Assembly (NCBI GenBank): GCA_013146195.2
Contig: CM028380.1
Coordinates: 86,244,049-86,308,048 of the forward strand
DNA length: 64,000 nt
Direction: 5' to 3'
Source: Codonopsis lanceolata
Taxonomy: Eukaryota; Streptophyta; Magnoliopsida; Asterales; Campanulaceae
The stretch's first letter is position 1, and every line of letters begins with the position of its first letter. The notes beneath the pieces were generated by a model. That model saw only the letters and a program-made list of their open reading frames with translations, made no database searches and was not told where the DNA came from. This document shows, one piece after another, positions 43,642 to 56,428 of this stretch. The position numbers and the translations under genes are program-made.

Positions 43642-45495
43642 CGGCTTCTAAGAGGTAGGATGGAAAAGGATAGTCAGGGAGAAGAATGAAATTTGGAGGA
43701 GAATTAGAGGGGTAGAAGAGATCAGAAATAGAGGAAAGATCGAAGAGAAAAGAATGGGTGGCAGAAGAGATGGAAGGAAATAGAATTTGGTAAAGATCAG
43801 CAGAGATGGAGAAGGGAGTGATGTATTGAGAGATAGGTGGGAAGATTTCTGGTAGAAAGGCGGTTTGGTAAAGAAGGGTAGAGATGTGAGGGGCAAGAGG
43901 AGAGAAGTGTTCTAGCATGGAGAAGGAAAGAGAGGAGGTAGAGGGAGAAGAGTTTGTGAGAACTGGTACGATGGCTAGTGAGGATTCTGGGTGAATGGTG
44001 GAGATAGGTTCGGGAGAAGATGGCGGAGAAGGGATAATGTCTATGGGTTGAGAGGGTTGAGAAGATGGTGTTGGAGCCACAGACTTCTTACGAAGTCTGC
44101 ATTTCTTCTTCTTGGGAGTAGGTGAAGAAGGCTCCTCCTCAACAACAACAGGGGTTGAAGATGAAATAAGGGAAGAAGGAGAGGTGGTAGTAGGCTCAAT
44201 GGTTGGCTCCTCCCCAACAGCAGCAGGGGCTGTTGAAGAAGTGAGTGGAGGGGAGGAGGAAGATATAGGAGAGGAAGGTGGGATGAAGGGTATGAACGGT
44301 TCGGACGGTTCAATGCGTTTGGCTTTACGCCATGGGACGAGGGGAGCAAAGATCAGTTCAGGCCTCTTCGGGCATGGGAGTGGGAGCAGATGGAGCAGCA
44401 GCCTTCTTTTTCCTTTTAGCCTGGGGGCCAGCAGGAATAACAGCAGCAGTGCTTGAAGAGGAAGCAACTTTCCTCTTTTTGGGGGCCGACTCCTCCTCAA
44501 CAGAAGAAATCTTCTTTTTTTTTGTGAGTCGAGGGAGCCGATCGCCAGCCTTGGTGGAGCAGCCTTCAGCAGCAGCCTCTTTGGATAGCTTCTTGGCTAG
44601 CTGTTTAGCCATAAAAGCATCCACAGTTGTCTCCGGGTTGATCTTGATGATCTTGAGAGGAGGAGGGTTCATAGCATGGATTATGATTATTGAGGAAGAC
44701 CTCGCAGAGCTCTTCTCATTCTTCAATTTCTGGTAGTTGATGATGAAGGTGCTGGTGAATTGAATAGATTTTTGGACCTTCTTTTTCTCAAAGGCAAAGA
44801 TGCGGGTGTGGAATTGAGTGTTTGATCGAAGAAGAGTGTTGAGAAGGCGTACAAAGGGTCGCTCGCGCTCAGAGACCTTTACCGCTCGACGATCACACGC
44901 CAGCCTCAAAGAGGATCTGAGCCCAGTTGAGTCTGATGTTGAGAATGACAGCAGATGTGTACTCCAGCTGGTCTGAGGTCATTATGTCGTGGGTGCCGTT
45001 TTTGAAGATTAGACTCTTATCAAACAAATGGCTGATGAAGTATACGTCGTCTTCAAACAAGGTCCTCTTCATTTTAGCCGCAGCCTTCCTTGGGAGTATT
45101 CTCGCCACGCATATATGACCAAGCAAGCAGCCTCTTTTCTCGAAGTCTGAGAGAGGTAGGGCCATCGAACTCCACGCCGATAATCTTGGCGATTCGGGAA
45201 GCAGTGATAGTGACGTTGATGGTTCTGACTACAGCAATGATGGAAGACCTTGAGTCATTGATAATGGCCTTCTGGAAAATTCTTCAACTAGAAGATAGTC
45301 CGAAGTCTTCGCCGCCCAAAGATGAACAGAGGCAAAATGCCCGATCGTTCAGTCATCCACTATCTTGACCCCATGCAAGCACGAACCGATGGTTCGCCGA
45401 TGCACATCCCCTGGTGATACATAGATGGGGGCGTAGTTGAATCTCAACAAATTTAACTCTCGAGTATGTTCAGAATGGAAGACGCAAGAAGTTCC

Positions 45496-45775
45496 AAATT
45501 AAAAGACATTTTAGAAATTAGGGCAAAAAACTCAAGAACTCGAAATGAAAACAAAATGTAGCATTAAGCCCTAGAAATTTCTCGACAACTCATGAAATGC
45601 CATATACAAGCTAGATATAACTCATAATACGAAAATTAAGCCGAGGACGCTTATAAGTAGAAAATACCAAGATTGAACAAGAAAATTTGAAGATCTAAAA
45701 GATATGGAGCTAACAAATACATGAAATAATAATGGTGTAATCAAGGACCTAAAGTGCATAAATTTGTGCTTACAC
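45496..45775 (-). other. Z predicted intron in accessory gene
   Basis: On the minus strand, AATCG is followed by GTGTAAGC at 45775, a good plant 5' splice site; the X sequence rejoins at GAACTTC (about 45494). X lacks these 280 bp. The segment is T-rich. The 3' end reads TTTTAATTTGGAAC; the expected AG seems altered. Confidence 0.6.
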
Positions 45776-45810
45776 CGATTATCCGAAGTTAGGTTAGAAG
45801 TTTCTACCAT

Positions 45811-45972
45811 TGTCGAGGATTTGCGTAAGAGGAAGATGAAAATGAAGTAAAGAAATCAACTAATCGAACAGGTGAAGGAACCAGAATTCTTAGAGAGAAG
45901 AAAGTTTTAGAGAGAGAGAATAGCAAGAGACGCTTTTGTGAAATGAAATTTTTGGCTATGAGAGTTTATAAG
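45811..45972 (-). promoter_or_regulatory. Z accessory-gene promoter and leader
   Basis: CTTATAAACTC on the minus strand (TATA-like, about 45972-45965) lies about 155 nt before the ATG, followed by TTCTCTCTCTCTAAAAC. Matches X. Confidence 0.6.
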
Positions 45973-46339
45973 TGAAAGGACGTCGTCACCATGAGACTTG
46001 TGAAATGTCATTAAGTCGACGCCTTTTTGATTGACAAGACTTAATGAATGACGACTTTTAGAAAGAGAAAAAATGCCTTTTCATAAATTAACTCAACCAA
46101 ATTTGAAATTAGTCCTCACAATTTTCATAAACAACCCTCTAAAACTCAAAGTTTAGAAAGCTTACATTTTTCTCCTAGTGACTTTATAAATTCTAGATTT
46201 TGAAAAATAATAAGTCTCGCTTAAGAGAAATTTTCAAGTCTCGCTTAAAAGAGATTATCAAGTCTGCTTAAAAATTAATTTTGAAATTTCAAAACTTTAT
46301 AATGAAAAGTTAATTTTAATTTAAAAATTAAATTTAAGC
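45973..46339. other. Z spacer between pol and accessory gene
   Basis: AT-rich, shared with X (16791-17160), without an open frame. Confidence 0.6.
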
Positions 46340-49300
46340 TTGGGTCAAGCATACCAAGCTTCTCCCTTAGATAAGCAAACATGTCTCGCTTCTAGAGCTT
46401 TGGTGAAGATGTCCGCGCTTGGTGGTCATTGAAATATACTTCATGCTAATGTTTTCTTTTCTACATTGTCCCTTAGAAAGTGATATCGAACATCGATATG
46501 CTTCGCTTTTAGAGTGCATCACAGATTGTATGTGATAGAGATTGCCGAGGTGTTATCACACATGATTGGGCAACCGCTACTTTGATGTCGTAGTCCACCA
46601 ACCGTTGTTTGATCCAAAGCAGCTTGACAAGAAGATCCTACCGCAGCTATGTACTGCTCTGGTGGAGTTGGAAACATGATGTTTGTTTCTTGTTAGCCCA
46701 GAGACAAGTCTCCTAGAAATTGACAAGTTCCACCGGTGCTTTTTCTCAATTTGGCAACCAAAGATAGTCGGCATCCGAGTAACCAACCAAGTTGAAAGAG
46801 GATTCCTCGATACGTGATACCTAAGTTGGTGGTATCTCGATACGCACTTAATAATTCTTTTGGTCGCAAGAAGATGTGACTCACGAGGGTCCGCTTGAAA
46901 TCTAGCACACACCCCAACAAAGATACACTATGTCGTCCGGCCGGGCGTGAGGTAAAGCGTAGATCCGATTATCCCCTATAGTGAGTGATATCAAATTTCT
47001 TTCCTTGTAAGTCTTTTGTAAGTTTACATTTAGCAGCCATTGGTGTATCAAAGGTATTTGCTGTTTCCAATCCAAATTTTTTGACAAGATCTTTAGCATA
47101 TTTGGATTGGCTGATGAATATTCCTTTGTTGGATTGTTGAATTTGAAGACCCAGAAGAATGTGAGTTCTCCCATCATGCTCATTTGAAATTTGCTGCCAT
47201 GAGTGTTTCAAAACGCTTGCAGACAATTCTCATCAGATCCGAAAATAATATCATCAACGTGAAATTTGTACCAAAGAGAGAATGTCCTTTGTGCTTGAGG
47301 ATGAAGAGAGTGGTGTCAATCTTGCCTCGCACAAATCCTTGTTCCACTAAGAATTTGGATAAAGTTTCATACTGTGCCCGAGGAGCTTGCTTAAGACCAT
47401 GAGAGCCTTCTTAAGCTTGTAAACGTGAGTTTCTTTTCCTTTCTCCACAAAGCCTGGAGGTTGAGCAACGTAGACGGTCTCTTGAAGATCACCATTTAGA
47501 AATGCGCTCTTGACATCCATTTGATACAGCACAAAGTCCTTGTATGTAGCATAGGCTAAGAAGATTCTCGATTGCTTCCAATCTTGCTATCGAGCAAACG
47601 CTTTCATCATAGTCAATACCTTCTTCTTGACGATATCCTTGAGCAACGAAGTTTGCTTTGTTTCTCACTATGTTCCTATCCTCATCCTTCTTGTTTCTCG
47701 AACACCCATTTTGTGCCAATGACGCATGATCGCAAAGCTTTGGGACTAGCTTCCATACTTGGCATCGCTCAAATTGTCAAGTTCTTTCTCTTGCATGGCT
47801 TCCACCAACTTGGATCTTCAAGAGCTTCTTCGATCTTCTTTGGCTCTTCTTCTTAAACGAATGCAAAGACGTAACATACATTCATTCTGGAGGATCTTCT
47901 CGTTCGCACTCCAACATGAATGTCACCAATGATTTGAGAAATTGGATGGTCTTTACAAGTTCTTGTGACAAGAGGAATGTGATGAGTTGCCGCTTTCTTC
48001 TTCGTGACAAGGTTCGTATGAGGGCTAGAAGGAAGATCACCGTGGTTCTTGATGAGTGTTGTGTTCTAATTTGGTTCATAGGTGAGTTGAGGAATAAGAT
48101 TTTCGTTCGTAAACAAAAGGGTTCTCGAATTGAGTCTTCGTAGTGGTTGAAGTTTTCTGATGACCCGCTTGATAATAAATGATGATCGTAAATATTTGAT
48201 GGAGTTGCCGGTGATGGATTAGGTATTTGAGAGGTTGATGGTTGGGAGGTACTGCCTCAACATTAACAAAGTCATCAAGAACATTTGGAGCCACGTGGCT
48301 CTAATAAGTCAAATTCATCAAATGAAACATGCACGTATTCAACTATTTTTAATGATCGCTTGTTGAAACCCCCGTAAGCTTTGGAGTGTAAAGCATAACC
48401 CAAAATACACCTTCATCCGGCTTTATGATCAAATTTGCCTCAGTAGTCATTACCATTGTAGACTACAAAACATTTGCAACCGAAGATTTTAAAAATCCAA
48501 TGTTTGGGGTTTTACCTCTCCAAAGTTCATAGGGTGTTTTACCGTGAAATTTGTTGATTAACGACTGTTTCCGAAAGCGAAGCAGCCAGGTTGTGTTGAC
48601 GGCTTCGCCTGTTTGGGGCAACTTAGCTTCAAAGAAGCATAGTTTTAGCAGCTTCGATAAGTGTTCTCCTTTTCCTTTCGCAACACCATTCTCGCTGAGG
48701 TGTCCTTACAGAAGAGAAATTGTGACCAATGCCGTGATCATCACAAGATTTTGCTATTCCATTGTTTGTGAACTCGAAGATCATTGTCTCGAAACCGATC
48801 GAACGTCACCGATCTCATCGAAGCTTATGCTTGCGCCTTCAAACAAAGGTCCGTAAGAAGATCGTATGTGTGATCTTTAGAAGACATCATCTCTGCCATG
48901 TCAAGTTGTATTCTGGTATAATCGCCAACTACTACAAGCGTGTATCTCTGACCACCATAGCCGATAGTAGTGATCGGGTCCGAAGAGATCCATGTGTAGA
49001 GCTTGAAGAGGTCTCGCCGCTGAGAGTCCCGGCTTGCTTTTTTGAATGATGTTTTTGAGAGCTTTCCCAGCTGACACGCTTTGCACGCACGATCATGATC
49101 AGCAGAGACCTGGTAATCCTTTAACTAGACCTTCTTTGGATAGCTTGGCCGATACTTGAAGTTCAAATGGTCGAAGTCTTTTATGCCACAAATTTTGTCT
49201 TGAGCGAAGTAGTTTGCCACAAGACATAGATTAGCGCCTTTACCGTAGCATTCAAATCTATCACATAGACATTCCCTTGTCTATGTCCAAGAACCAAGGT

Positions 49301-49685
49301 TGAGCAAGAGACCGGATCCTTGATATCACATCTGCTTGAGGAGAATTGACAGAAGCCCTTTGTCACGCACTAATTGAGAAATACTCAGAGATTATGTTTC
49401 AAGCCTTCTACTAGAGAGACTTTTCCAATGGAGAGATTTCGAATGATGGATCCATAGCCAATTGTTCTTCCTTTAGCATTGTCTCCGAAGATGACCGGAG
49501 GGCCTTCCGCTCTCGTAAATGTTAGAGAGAAGACAGATTCTCCGGTCATGTGTCTTGAGCAAACTGCCGCCTAGATACCATACATCTTTCTTTTCTCGAA
49601 TCTTGAATCAGCCATGGCACACCCGAGATATAAAGGTAAGAAAATCATGGTCCCCTTTTTATTTTTCTTATGGGTCCAATGGTTA
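46340..49685 (-). pseudogene. Z pol: protease, integrase, reverse transcriptase, RNase H
   Basis: Read leftward, the sequence follows V from the stop at 49685-49683. It has the protease region (near 49600-49540), the integrase zinc finger and core (49400-48680, including LLHMDLFGP-like AAR-PLQALHMDLFGP near 49020), the linker (48294-48076), the RT leading part (47719-47489), RT core and RNase H (47347-46577; KSTGGTCQFLGD near 46720). Frames break often, mainly by small changes at CAG/CTG sites of V (for example CAGAATGG to CGAGAATGG near 48695). As read, no enzyme is complete. Confidence 0.83.
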
Positions 49686-50309
49686 GCGTATTTTTGGAAC
49701 CCATACTTGCCCGATTTTGGAATAGGGGATCCAAAGAAGCTTCATGATGGATTTCTCAAAGACATTCATGGACCAAGTGGCCAAAACATTTGCAAAATGT
49801 ACAAGGATGGAAATTATAAACTTGTTTGATCAAGCCGGGTGTTGGAATGTTTTTGAACATTTTTCTCATAACGCAGCCTTTTGATTTAGCAGATTTGTTA
49901 ACACCGTGCTTAAGAGCATCTCATGAGGCTTCTTGAGTCAGATAATGCCAGCTTTGCTTTAGTAAGAATGTTTCCGGGTAGTGCACTTTGATACCTCATG
50001 CATTTTGCCTTTGCTTGGTATCAACATTCTGTAGCAATCACCATCTCAGAAGTGCCGTTGATGAATCCGATAGGTTGAGCGCACTTTCAGAGGCTCCCGA
50101 AACAACAGCCTTTGCTTTTACAAAAGTTACGGTGGAGGGTCAGTTGTAAGTCCGCACCACCTTTAGCGCATTTATCTCCAGAGATGATTGTTTTGCTTTC
50201 AAAGCTTAACGTTTTTGATAATTTGAACCTAGGGTATTTATAAGGAGTAGCAAAGTGTAGCCAATTCCTTTCTTTACCCTTGTTGTTTCTCGATATTGTA
50301 CAGAATATT
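49686..50309 (-). pseudogene. Z gag, C-terminal part
   Basis: Homologous to V 60150-60789. The Lys-rich region and the second zinc knuckle region (near 49790-49750) can be matched to V, with frame changes. The remainder is in the gap. Confidence 0.75.
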
Positions 50310-50409
50310 NNNNNNNNNNNNNNNNNNNNNNNNNNNNNNNNNNNNNNNNNNNNNNNNNNNNNNNNNNNNNNNNNNNNNNNNNNNNNNNNNNNNNNNNNNN
50401 NNNNNNNNN
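50310..50409. other. Assembly gap (100 N)
   Basis: Exactly 100 N, between minus-strand gag of Z and plus-strand integrase of W. As at the first gap, two oppositely oriented copia elements of sister families meet here. Confidence 0.98.
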
Positions 50410-52795
50410 TCTCTATTTCTGGAACTCCTCACAAAATGGTGTAGGCGAGCGAAAGAGCAGAACAGATTGAGCGGCAAGAACTATCTTTGGCGAAGCAAAA
50501 CTTCCAAAGTACTTAAGGCGAGCCGAGTCAACTCGTGTTTTACCGAGCAGTCCACGGTAAACAAGTTTCATAACAAAACTCCATATGAAATATGGAGAGG
50601 AAAACCAAACATAGGATTTTAAAAATCTTCGTAAATGTTTTATTCTTTATAATGGAAAATAATATAGAGGAAAATTTGATGCAAAATCAGACGAAGGAAT
50701 TTTTCTAGGGTATTCCAAACACTTAAAAGCATTTTGCATTTTCAGTAAAACTCATTTGAAAATTTTAGAATCTGTGCAAGTTACTTTTGATGAATATGAC
50801 TTGTTTGAGCCTAGAAAGTCTACGAATATTGCTAATGATTCGATAATGATGAGGCAGTACAAATACTGTCTACTTGCACTCCTCTTGAGAATCACGCAGC
50901 TGAACCCTTGCGGTTCGGCCCAACCCACTTCACGGACTTCCCATGCAACGTGCCCAGATTCCAACTCTTACATTTGACTGAGAACCCATCTCTTACGTCT
51001 TACCTCAAACACCTTTGCGAGATCACTCATCCTTCCTTCACAGAAAATGAAGGTTTGAAGATCTATCTTTTTCTTAACCCAGTTTTGGTGAATCTCCTTC
51101 TACAACTACTCTAGGGAAGGGGAAGAAGAACCCACGAAGTGATCTTCCTCCAACCATTATTGAGACAAAAGATCATCCTATTTCTCAAATTATTAGTGAT
51201 CTCAACTCAGGAATTCGTACGAGGAATAGAGTTCGAAATGAGACTATGTTTGCATTTGCATTCGTAACTGAAATCGAGCCAAAGATTGATGAAGCTATTG
51301 TAGATCATAAGCTGGATTGAAGCTATGCGAAAAATTTGAACCGGTTTGAAAGATGCAAAGTGTGGGCTTAGTTCAAAACCGGCCCGACCATCCGGTTATC
51401 GGCACCAAATGGGTTTCTGAAACAAAGAGATGGAGATGGGAGCGTCACGAGGAAACAAATCTAGATTGGTTGCTCAAGGCTGCGGCAGGGGAAGAAGGGA
51501 TTGACTTCGATGAAACATTTGCTCTGTTGCGAGATTAGAAGCAATCAAACTCTTTCTAGCATATGATTCATTCATGGACTTCAAAGTGTATCGGATGGGC
51601 GTGAAGAGTGCCTTTACGAATAGTGATCTTCAAGAAAGCGGTATACGTTGAACAACCACCGAGGATTTGTCATTCAAGACAAAGCTGGATCATGTCTACC
51701 GACTCAGAAAGCACTCTATGGCTAAAACAAGCTCCCGAGGCTTGGTATGAAACTCATCCAAGTTCTTAATAGAACAAGGATTCGTGAGAGGAAGAATAGA
51801 CACAACTTTGTTCATCCTCAAGCACAAAGGTCATTCTCTTACGGTACAAATCTATGTGGATGACATCATCTTTGGATCAACTAACCAAAGCTTTATGCAA
51901 GAGATTAGAAGGCGATGCAAAGCAAGTTCGAGATAGTATGATGGGAGAACTAACCTACTTTCTAGGCTGCAGATTCAACTGAGACTTAGGCGAGAATCTT
52001 CATCGCCAAACCAAATATGCAAAAGGAACTCATCAAGAAATTTGGTCTTGATTCGACAAAAGGATTTGAGACTCAATGTCTAGGCGCCATCTTGATAAAG
52101 ATGAAAAGGAAAGCAAAAAGAGAACATGACCAAAATGCAGAGAATCATAGGTTCACTTCTTTACCTTCTTGGATAGACGACATTATGTTTGATGTTTGTG
52201 TTTATGCAAGATTTCGAGGCGAGATCCAAAGGAATCACATTTGCTTGTTGCCAAGCGTATCATCGAGAATGTTTCAACAACAACAAATCTAGGCATACGG
52301 TATTCCAAAGCGCGACAACTTCGATCTAGTTGGATACTCGGATGCAGATTATGCGACTTGCAAAGTGGCGAGAAGAAGCACCAGTGGGACTTGTCAATTT
52401 CTTGGAAATAGACTTGTCTCATGGTCATGCAAGAAACAAGGATCGGTTGCAAAACTCCACCACGGAGGCGAGAATATATTCTTTGCCGGCCAGTGTTTCT
52501 CTCGGCTATTATGGATGAAGCAACAACTAGTGGACTACAACATCAAGGCGCAAATTTTCCAATTATGTGTGACAACACATCGGCAATTCGGTCTCCAAGA
52601 ATCGATGATGCACTCGAAGACAAAGCACATTGATATCCGTTATCACTTCCTCAAAGATCATGTGGAGAAAGGTAACATCGATGCGGAATACGTTCCAAGC
52701 GAACATCAATTGGTGACATACTCACAAAGCCATTGGATGCCACCGGGTTTGCTTATTTAAGGAGAAATCTTGATATGATTGATCGTCTTGCTTAA
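50410..52795 (+). pseudogene. W pol: integrase end, reverse transcriptase, RNase H
   Basis: Integrase C-terminus at 50410-50830 (NKTPYEIWRGKPNIGF, then VTFDEYDLFEP), linker with ISDLNSGIRTRNRVRNETMF at 51182-51240, RT from about 51290 to 52030, with the catalytic YVDD region encoded at about 51850 in another frame (ATCTATGTGGATGACATC), and RNase H ending KTKHIDIRYHFLKDHVEKG (52616-52680). At least ten frame changes; several correspond to CAG or CTG in the sister copies. Not functional as read. Confidence 0.83.
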
Positions 52796-53154
52796 TTTCA
52801 ATATCTTATAGTTTTCTTTCATATCGGTAGACTTAGTTTTATACTAGGAAGTCGTCATTTTCCCTTTAGCGGAAGACTTAAAGGTCAGTATATCTACTTA
52901 ATCTGTTTTAGCTAAAAAGGTTTTCTAAAACAAAAGGGGATCAAGCGTAAAATCTTTTTACTTAGAAAATATCTTAAGTTCCAGCTTTGCGCTAAAATTT
53001 TTCTTTAAATAGACCTTGAACACGCCCTTTCCAAAACTTTCTGAAACGAAACCCGTTGTCCAAATATTTCTCTCTCTACTCAAACCCTCTCTCTCACTTT
53101 CTGCTGCTCTCTCAATTTCCAAATTATTCTTGTTTCTTCTTCTCATCGGCAACA
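52796..53154 (+). promoter_or_regulatory. W spacer with accessory-gene promoter and leader
   Basis: TTTAAATAG at 53004-53012, then a CT-rich leader (TCTCTCTCTACTC, CTCTCTCTCACTTTC) and the ATG at 53155, 143 nt downstream. Matches Y in order and spacing. Confidence 0.6.
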
Positions 53155-56077
53155 ATGGTATGCTCTTCTCTCTCTACTACTTGCTATTCATTGTTTCTTG
53201 TTTAGTATTTCATCTTTTAAGATAATTGTTATGGAATACAAAGAAAACTTTCGCGTATCGGCGTATCCGCCATTGTTGTTCTTCAAAACCTAGAAACTAA
53301 CAGTCTTCTATATGCTTTGAATACTTATTCTTTTAAGAAATCATCTGTTAAATGGTTCTCTGGTTTGCTTAAACCGAAACATTCAAGGGTTTCAAGTTTT
53401 CTTTTCAAAAACTTCGATTAATTTCGGAAAAACTTGAAATCGTTGTTTGTCTATTGTTTGAGGTAAAAGCCTAATTTTTTGTATTCTTTCGGGCAAAATC
53501 CTCAAAATCAAAGCGTAACGGCAAGAAGGAGTTGGACCTAAAGGACATCCCACCGGTTTGGATGTCAATCTACAGAGTACCCTACTTTTCCGCGCTCACG
53601 GCGTCATCGCCGCCTGGACCCAAAACTATATATACGGGAATGTGCATCGACCTCAAATGCATGCGCGCAATTGCCGGGAGTCAAGGCTGCGAAGATATGA
53701 GCAGCTTTGAGGATTCTTCCACTCTTACGCCTCAACGGCGAAAGCTACGGTATTCTCTTGGTGAAGAGTTCTACCAAGCGATGGACTCGAGAAATCAAAA
53801 TGCTCTATGTGGATGGATTCGAGGCCGTCCCATCTCCATCATTGCCAAGACCATCTCTACCATTATTGGTGTGAACTTTGGTGGTGCTATAGAATCTTCA
53901 ATTCTTTGAGGCTAATCATGCACGGGAAGCAATGAGGGAATTGATACCCCAAGGAACCTCGGGGAAAATCTTTGAGAATCTACCTTGGACGTCTCACCTC
54001 GGACTCACCTCAACTTGGCTCATAGTGTTTAATGAACTGAGCGAGGCGTTGAGAAAGTCAAGAACAACCCCAAGCGCAAGCGGCCATTTGTCGAGGCGAT
54101 CAGCGTTCTCCTTTAGGACCGAGCGAGGTCAACTCTTCCATTAAGGAAGATGAGCTTATGGTGGTGTTAAAGGACAAGCAGTGACCGCTTCGTTCTTGAC
54201 AAGTATACGAGAATATGAGAACAAGCGAAGGTAGCAAAAGGTCTTCCGCCCATCTCCTCGACAAAATTGCTAAGCTTTGTGCCCATTATCGTTACACGCT
54301 TCAACATGGAGCGTATGAAGCGGCTAGCAAGACCTTCAAAAGGCATCTGTTAAATTTGATGACCAAGTTGCCCAGACCCTTCACCAACAAGCCAAAGATT
54401 TGGCTGACGAGTCAGAGCAACTGTTGAGGTCCAAGCAAACAACTAAGGCCAAAAAGGCTTGGGGCGGAAGAAGTGGAAGGCGAGGAGCGGCAGGCTAAAT
54501 GGATCGGGGAAAGAGCTAAAGGAAGCGAGAAAGGACAAGTGCTGCAGGCTGCTCTTCCTCTGTGACAGTAAGTCTCCATCTCCTTCACCGACTACCCCGG
54601 CTCAACCCCTACCCGGCCTTCTCCTAAAACCAAAGCGACATCCCTCACCTTCACCCTCACCAAAACCAAAAGCGTAGGTGACTACGAAAAACCTTTCAAG
54701 ACCGGCCACTGCGAGACACTCAAATTTACGCCGATGGCGGGCGAGCCCCTATTCGGCTACTAAGGAAGAAAAGAGGTGCAGCACCCGACCCTCTACCGCC
54801 ACCCCTCCTCTAGGCGACCAACCTTCTACCGCCATCCCAACCTCTACCACCAACCAAACTTCTACCGCCGACACAGCCCAACCCATTCCTCTGAGTCATC
54901 TACTCGGAGGACTTCAAGGATCTATCCCTCAAGGAGCCTCAAAGCGGGGAGGGCTCACCGAACTCCTACCCGTCCTCCTTCACCTTTCAAGCTACTCTCT
55001 AACCCATCTACCCATACCTCACCTCATCATACCCAAACCACTTCATCTACACCATCCAAACCAACCCAACCTTCTCTACCAAACCTCAGACCCTACTACC
55101 TCTAAGTTCCTCTTTGGACTTTCATCGGTAGAATCTTTTCCCCAAGATCAACCTTAACCACAACCAAACCTCCATGAACCCAAATCCCTATTCTATCCGC
55201 TCCTTTTGGTTCTCCACCGACCCCTTACCGAATCATCAATTGTCAATGACAACTCTGACACTGACATTGAGTTAGATTCTCCCCCAACTCCTCCTCCCTC
55301 TCCACCAAAAACCACCTCCTCTTCTACCAACACCATCCCAACCCAAGACTCAACCTCTTCCGGCTCAGTCACACCACCCCTCTAATAGCCCTTCCGCCCC
55401 ATGTCCCCTGGCACAACCTCTTCTGCCGGTACTGATCACATTCACATTGGCCTGGAACCTTCTTCCTCTCAGCCAGCCAATGCTAAAGTTTTGTCTCGGT
55501 GGGCGCTATCTGAGCTGGCGGCGACAAGCATCACTACGGCGCCGAGATAGCCACCGCGTCCAAAGCCAATGAAAAGCGTGCTCTTCTTCGACAATTCCAA
55601 GAAGACGTGTGGACCCGATTTGGACAGATGAGGCATGAGTTTACGGATGTCAAGATAAACGTTGAAGCTCAACGAGATGAATGTATCCGGCTCTGCTCAT
55701 CCCTCTTCTACGAGTTGTTCCACGCTATCACACTTCATCTCGGCCACAGCCGCCCACCTGTCCTCGAGCTCAACAACATAGCTCGCGACTCAGCTCATGA
55801 CATTATGAATGCTCGGCGTGAACGTGATCTGGCCATCACGGAGGAGAAGCAAATGAAGTCTATCAACCGAATGCTTATGGAAGAGAACAGCCGTCTTCGT
55901 GAAGAACTGGACTACCGTTCTCGTTCCACTAGACATCCCACGGATGCCGATGATGAATACGTCAGAAGAACTGAAGAGCTAGAGCGACAGCGAAGCGGAC
56001 AAAGGCAAAGGGAAAAGACCTTGGTAAAATTTGTATCTGTTCTTCCCTTAAACCTTTGTATTTATCCTTATTTTTGA
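53155..56077 (+). pseudogene. W accessory (env-position) gene
   Basis: ATG at 53155 directly followed by GT; a probable intron runs to about 53495. The frame 53532-53909 encodes TIYTGMCIDLKCMRA and GRPISIIAKTISTIIGV, the first conserved domain, also seen in X (RMCID, ISVTIIAQI). The ISHL-type segment present in Y and Z is shortened here. Then come a Lys-rich part (about 54300-54540), a Pro/Ser/Thr-rich middle (54590-55400) and an open C-terminus at 55607-56077 with FGQMRHEFTDVKINVEAQRD, ELFHAITLHLGH and MEENSRLREELDYRSRST, a predicted coiled coil. Function unknown. Confidence 0.7.
53158..53495 (+). other. W predicted intron in accessory gene
   Basis: Starts GTATGC after ATG; the 3' boundary near TTCTTTCGGGCAAAATCC aligns with TTTCTTTCAAG in Y, so the acceptor itself appears damaged here (CTGCAG to CGGGCA would fit). 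Confidence 0.5.
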
Positions 56078-56428
56078 AAACTCTGTAATCATTAAACTTC
56101 TCGTTTATAATACAGAAGATTAATTGCCTTTCAAAAATTGTCTACTATTTAAAATTCTTGCTCTTTCATTTCATACCTGCTTAGAATTTAAATACTCAGT
56201 TTAAATTTATTTGAACTGTTTTTCTACTAATCTGTGTGCTGTTCTATGGTTTCCTTATATTTTGTAAGCACCTAGATTAGACTTTACACTTGAGGTGCTC
56301 TACTGATTGATAGAGGCATGTCTTCCGTTATAAAATTAAGAATTCTCTTAGACATGCTATTATCTATCACATAGTCGGTTATAGCCCTCATTTGTAGTAA
56401 TGATGACCAGATATAAATAGGAGGAGAT
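56078..56428 (+). promoter_or_regulatory. W 3' untranslated region, stem-loop and polypurine tract
   Basis: GATAGAGGCATGTCT (56309) can pair with AGACATG and TATCTATC (ending 56368). Polypurine tract ATAGGAGGAGAT at 56417-56428. Otherwise AT-rich without genes. Confidence 0.68.

Larger units (their letters stand above)
42640..45810 (-). pseudogene. Z accessory (env-position) gene with intron and poly-Ser expansion
   Basis: The ATG at 45810-45808 opens MVETSNLTSDNR, then an intron-like segment follows (45775-45496). Downstream frames: 45165-44893 (FISHLFDKSLIFKNGTHDIM, then SAVILNIRLNW), 44909-44358 (basic, Lys-rich, FTSTFIINYQKL) and 44500-43307 (Pro/Ser-rich, including about 100 consecutive Ser codons). 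The C-terminal part (43096-42806) has MAQQIDVLSYGLNATHATIF. It shares domain order with X and, more distantly, with Y and W. No signal peptide or membrane segment is obvious. Function unknown; frameshifts present. Confidence 0.7.
41031..50309 (-). mobile_element. Z: Sirevirus-like copia element, cut by assembly gap
   Basis: Same family as X and V. Minus-strand order: gag end (50309-49686), protease and integrase, RT, RNase H (to about 46340), promoter, accessory gene (45810-42640) with an intron-like segment and a GAA expansion, stem-loop, polypurine tract (42240-42229), 3' LTR (42228-41031). The 5' LTR and most of gag are lost at the gap. It interrupts the 3' end of G2. Confidence 0.87.

Noticed and set aside
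43216..43689. Poly-Lys reading frame on plus
   Set aside because: It is the plus-strand reading of the GAA run and ends in unrelated frame; the minus-strand accessory gene explains the region.
50274..50622. Reading frames crossing the runs of N (also 19789-20121)
   Set aside because: They are read through unknown bases and have no meaning.
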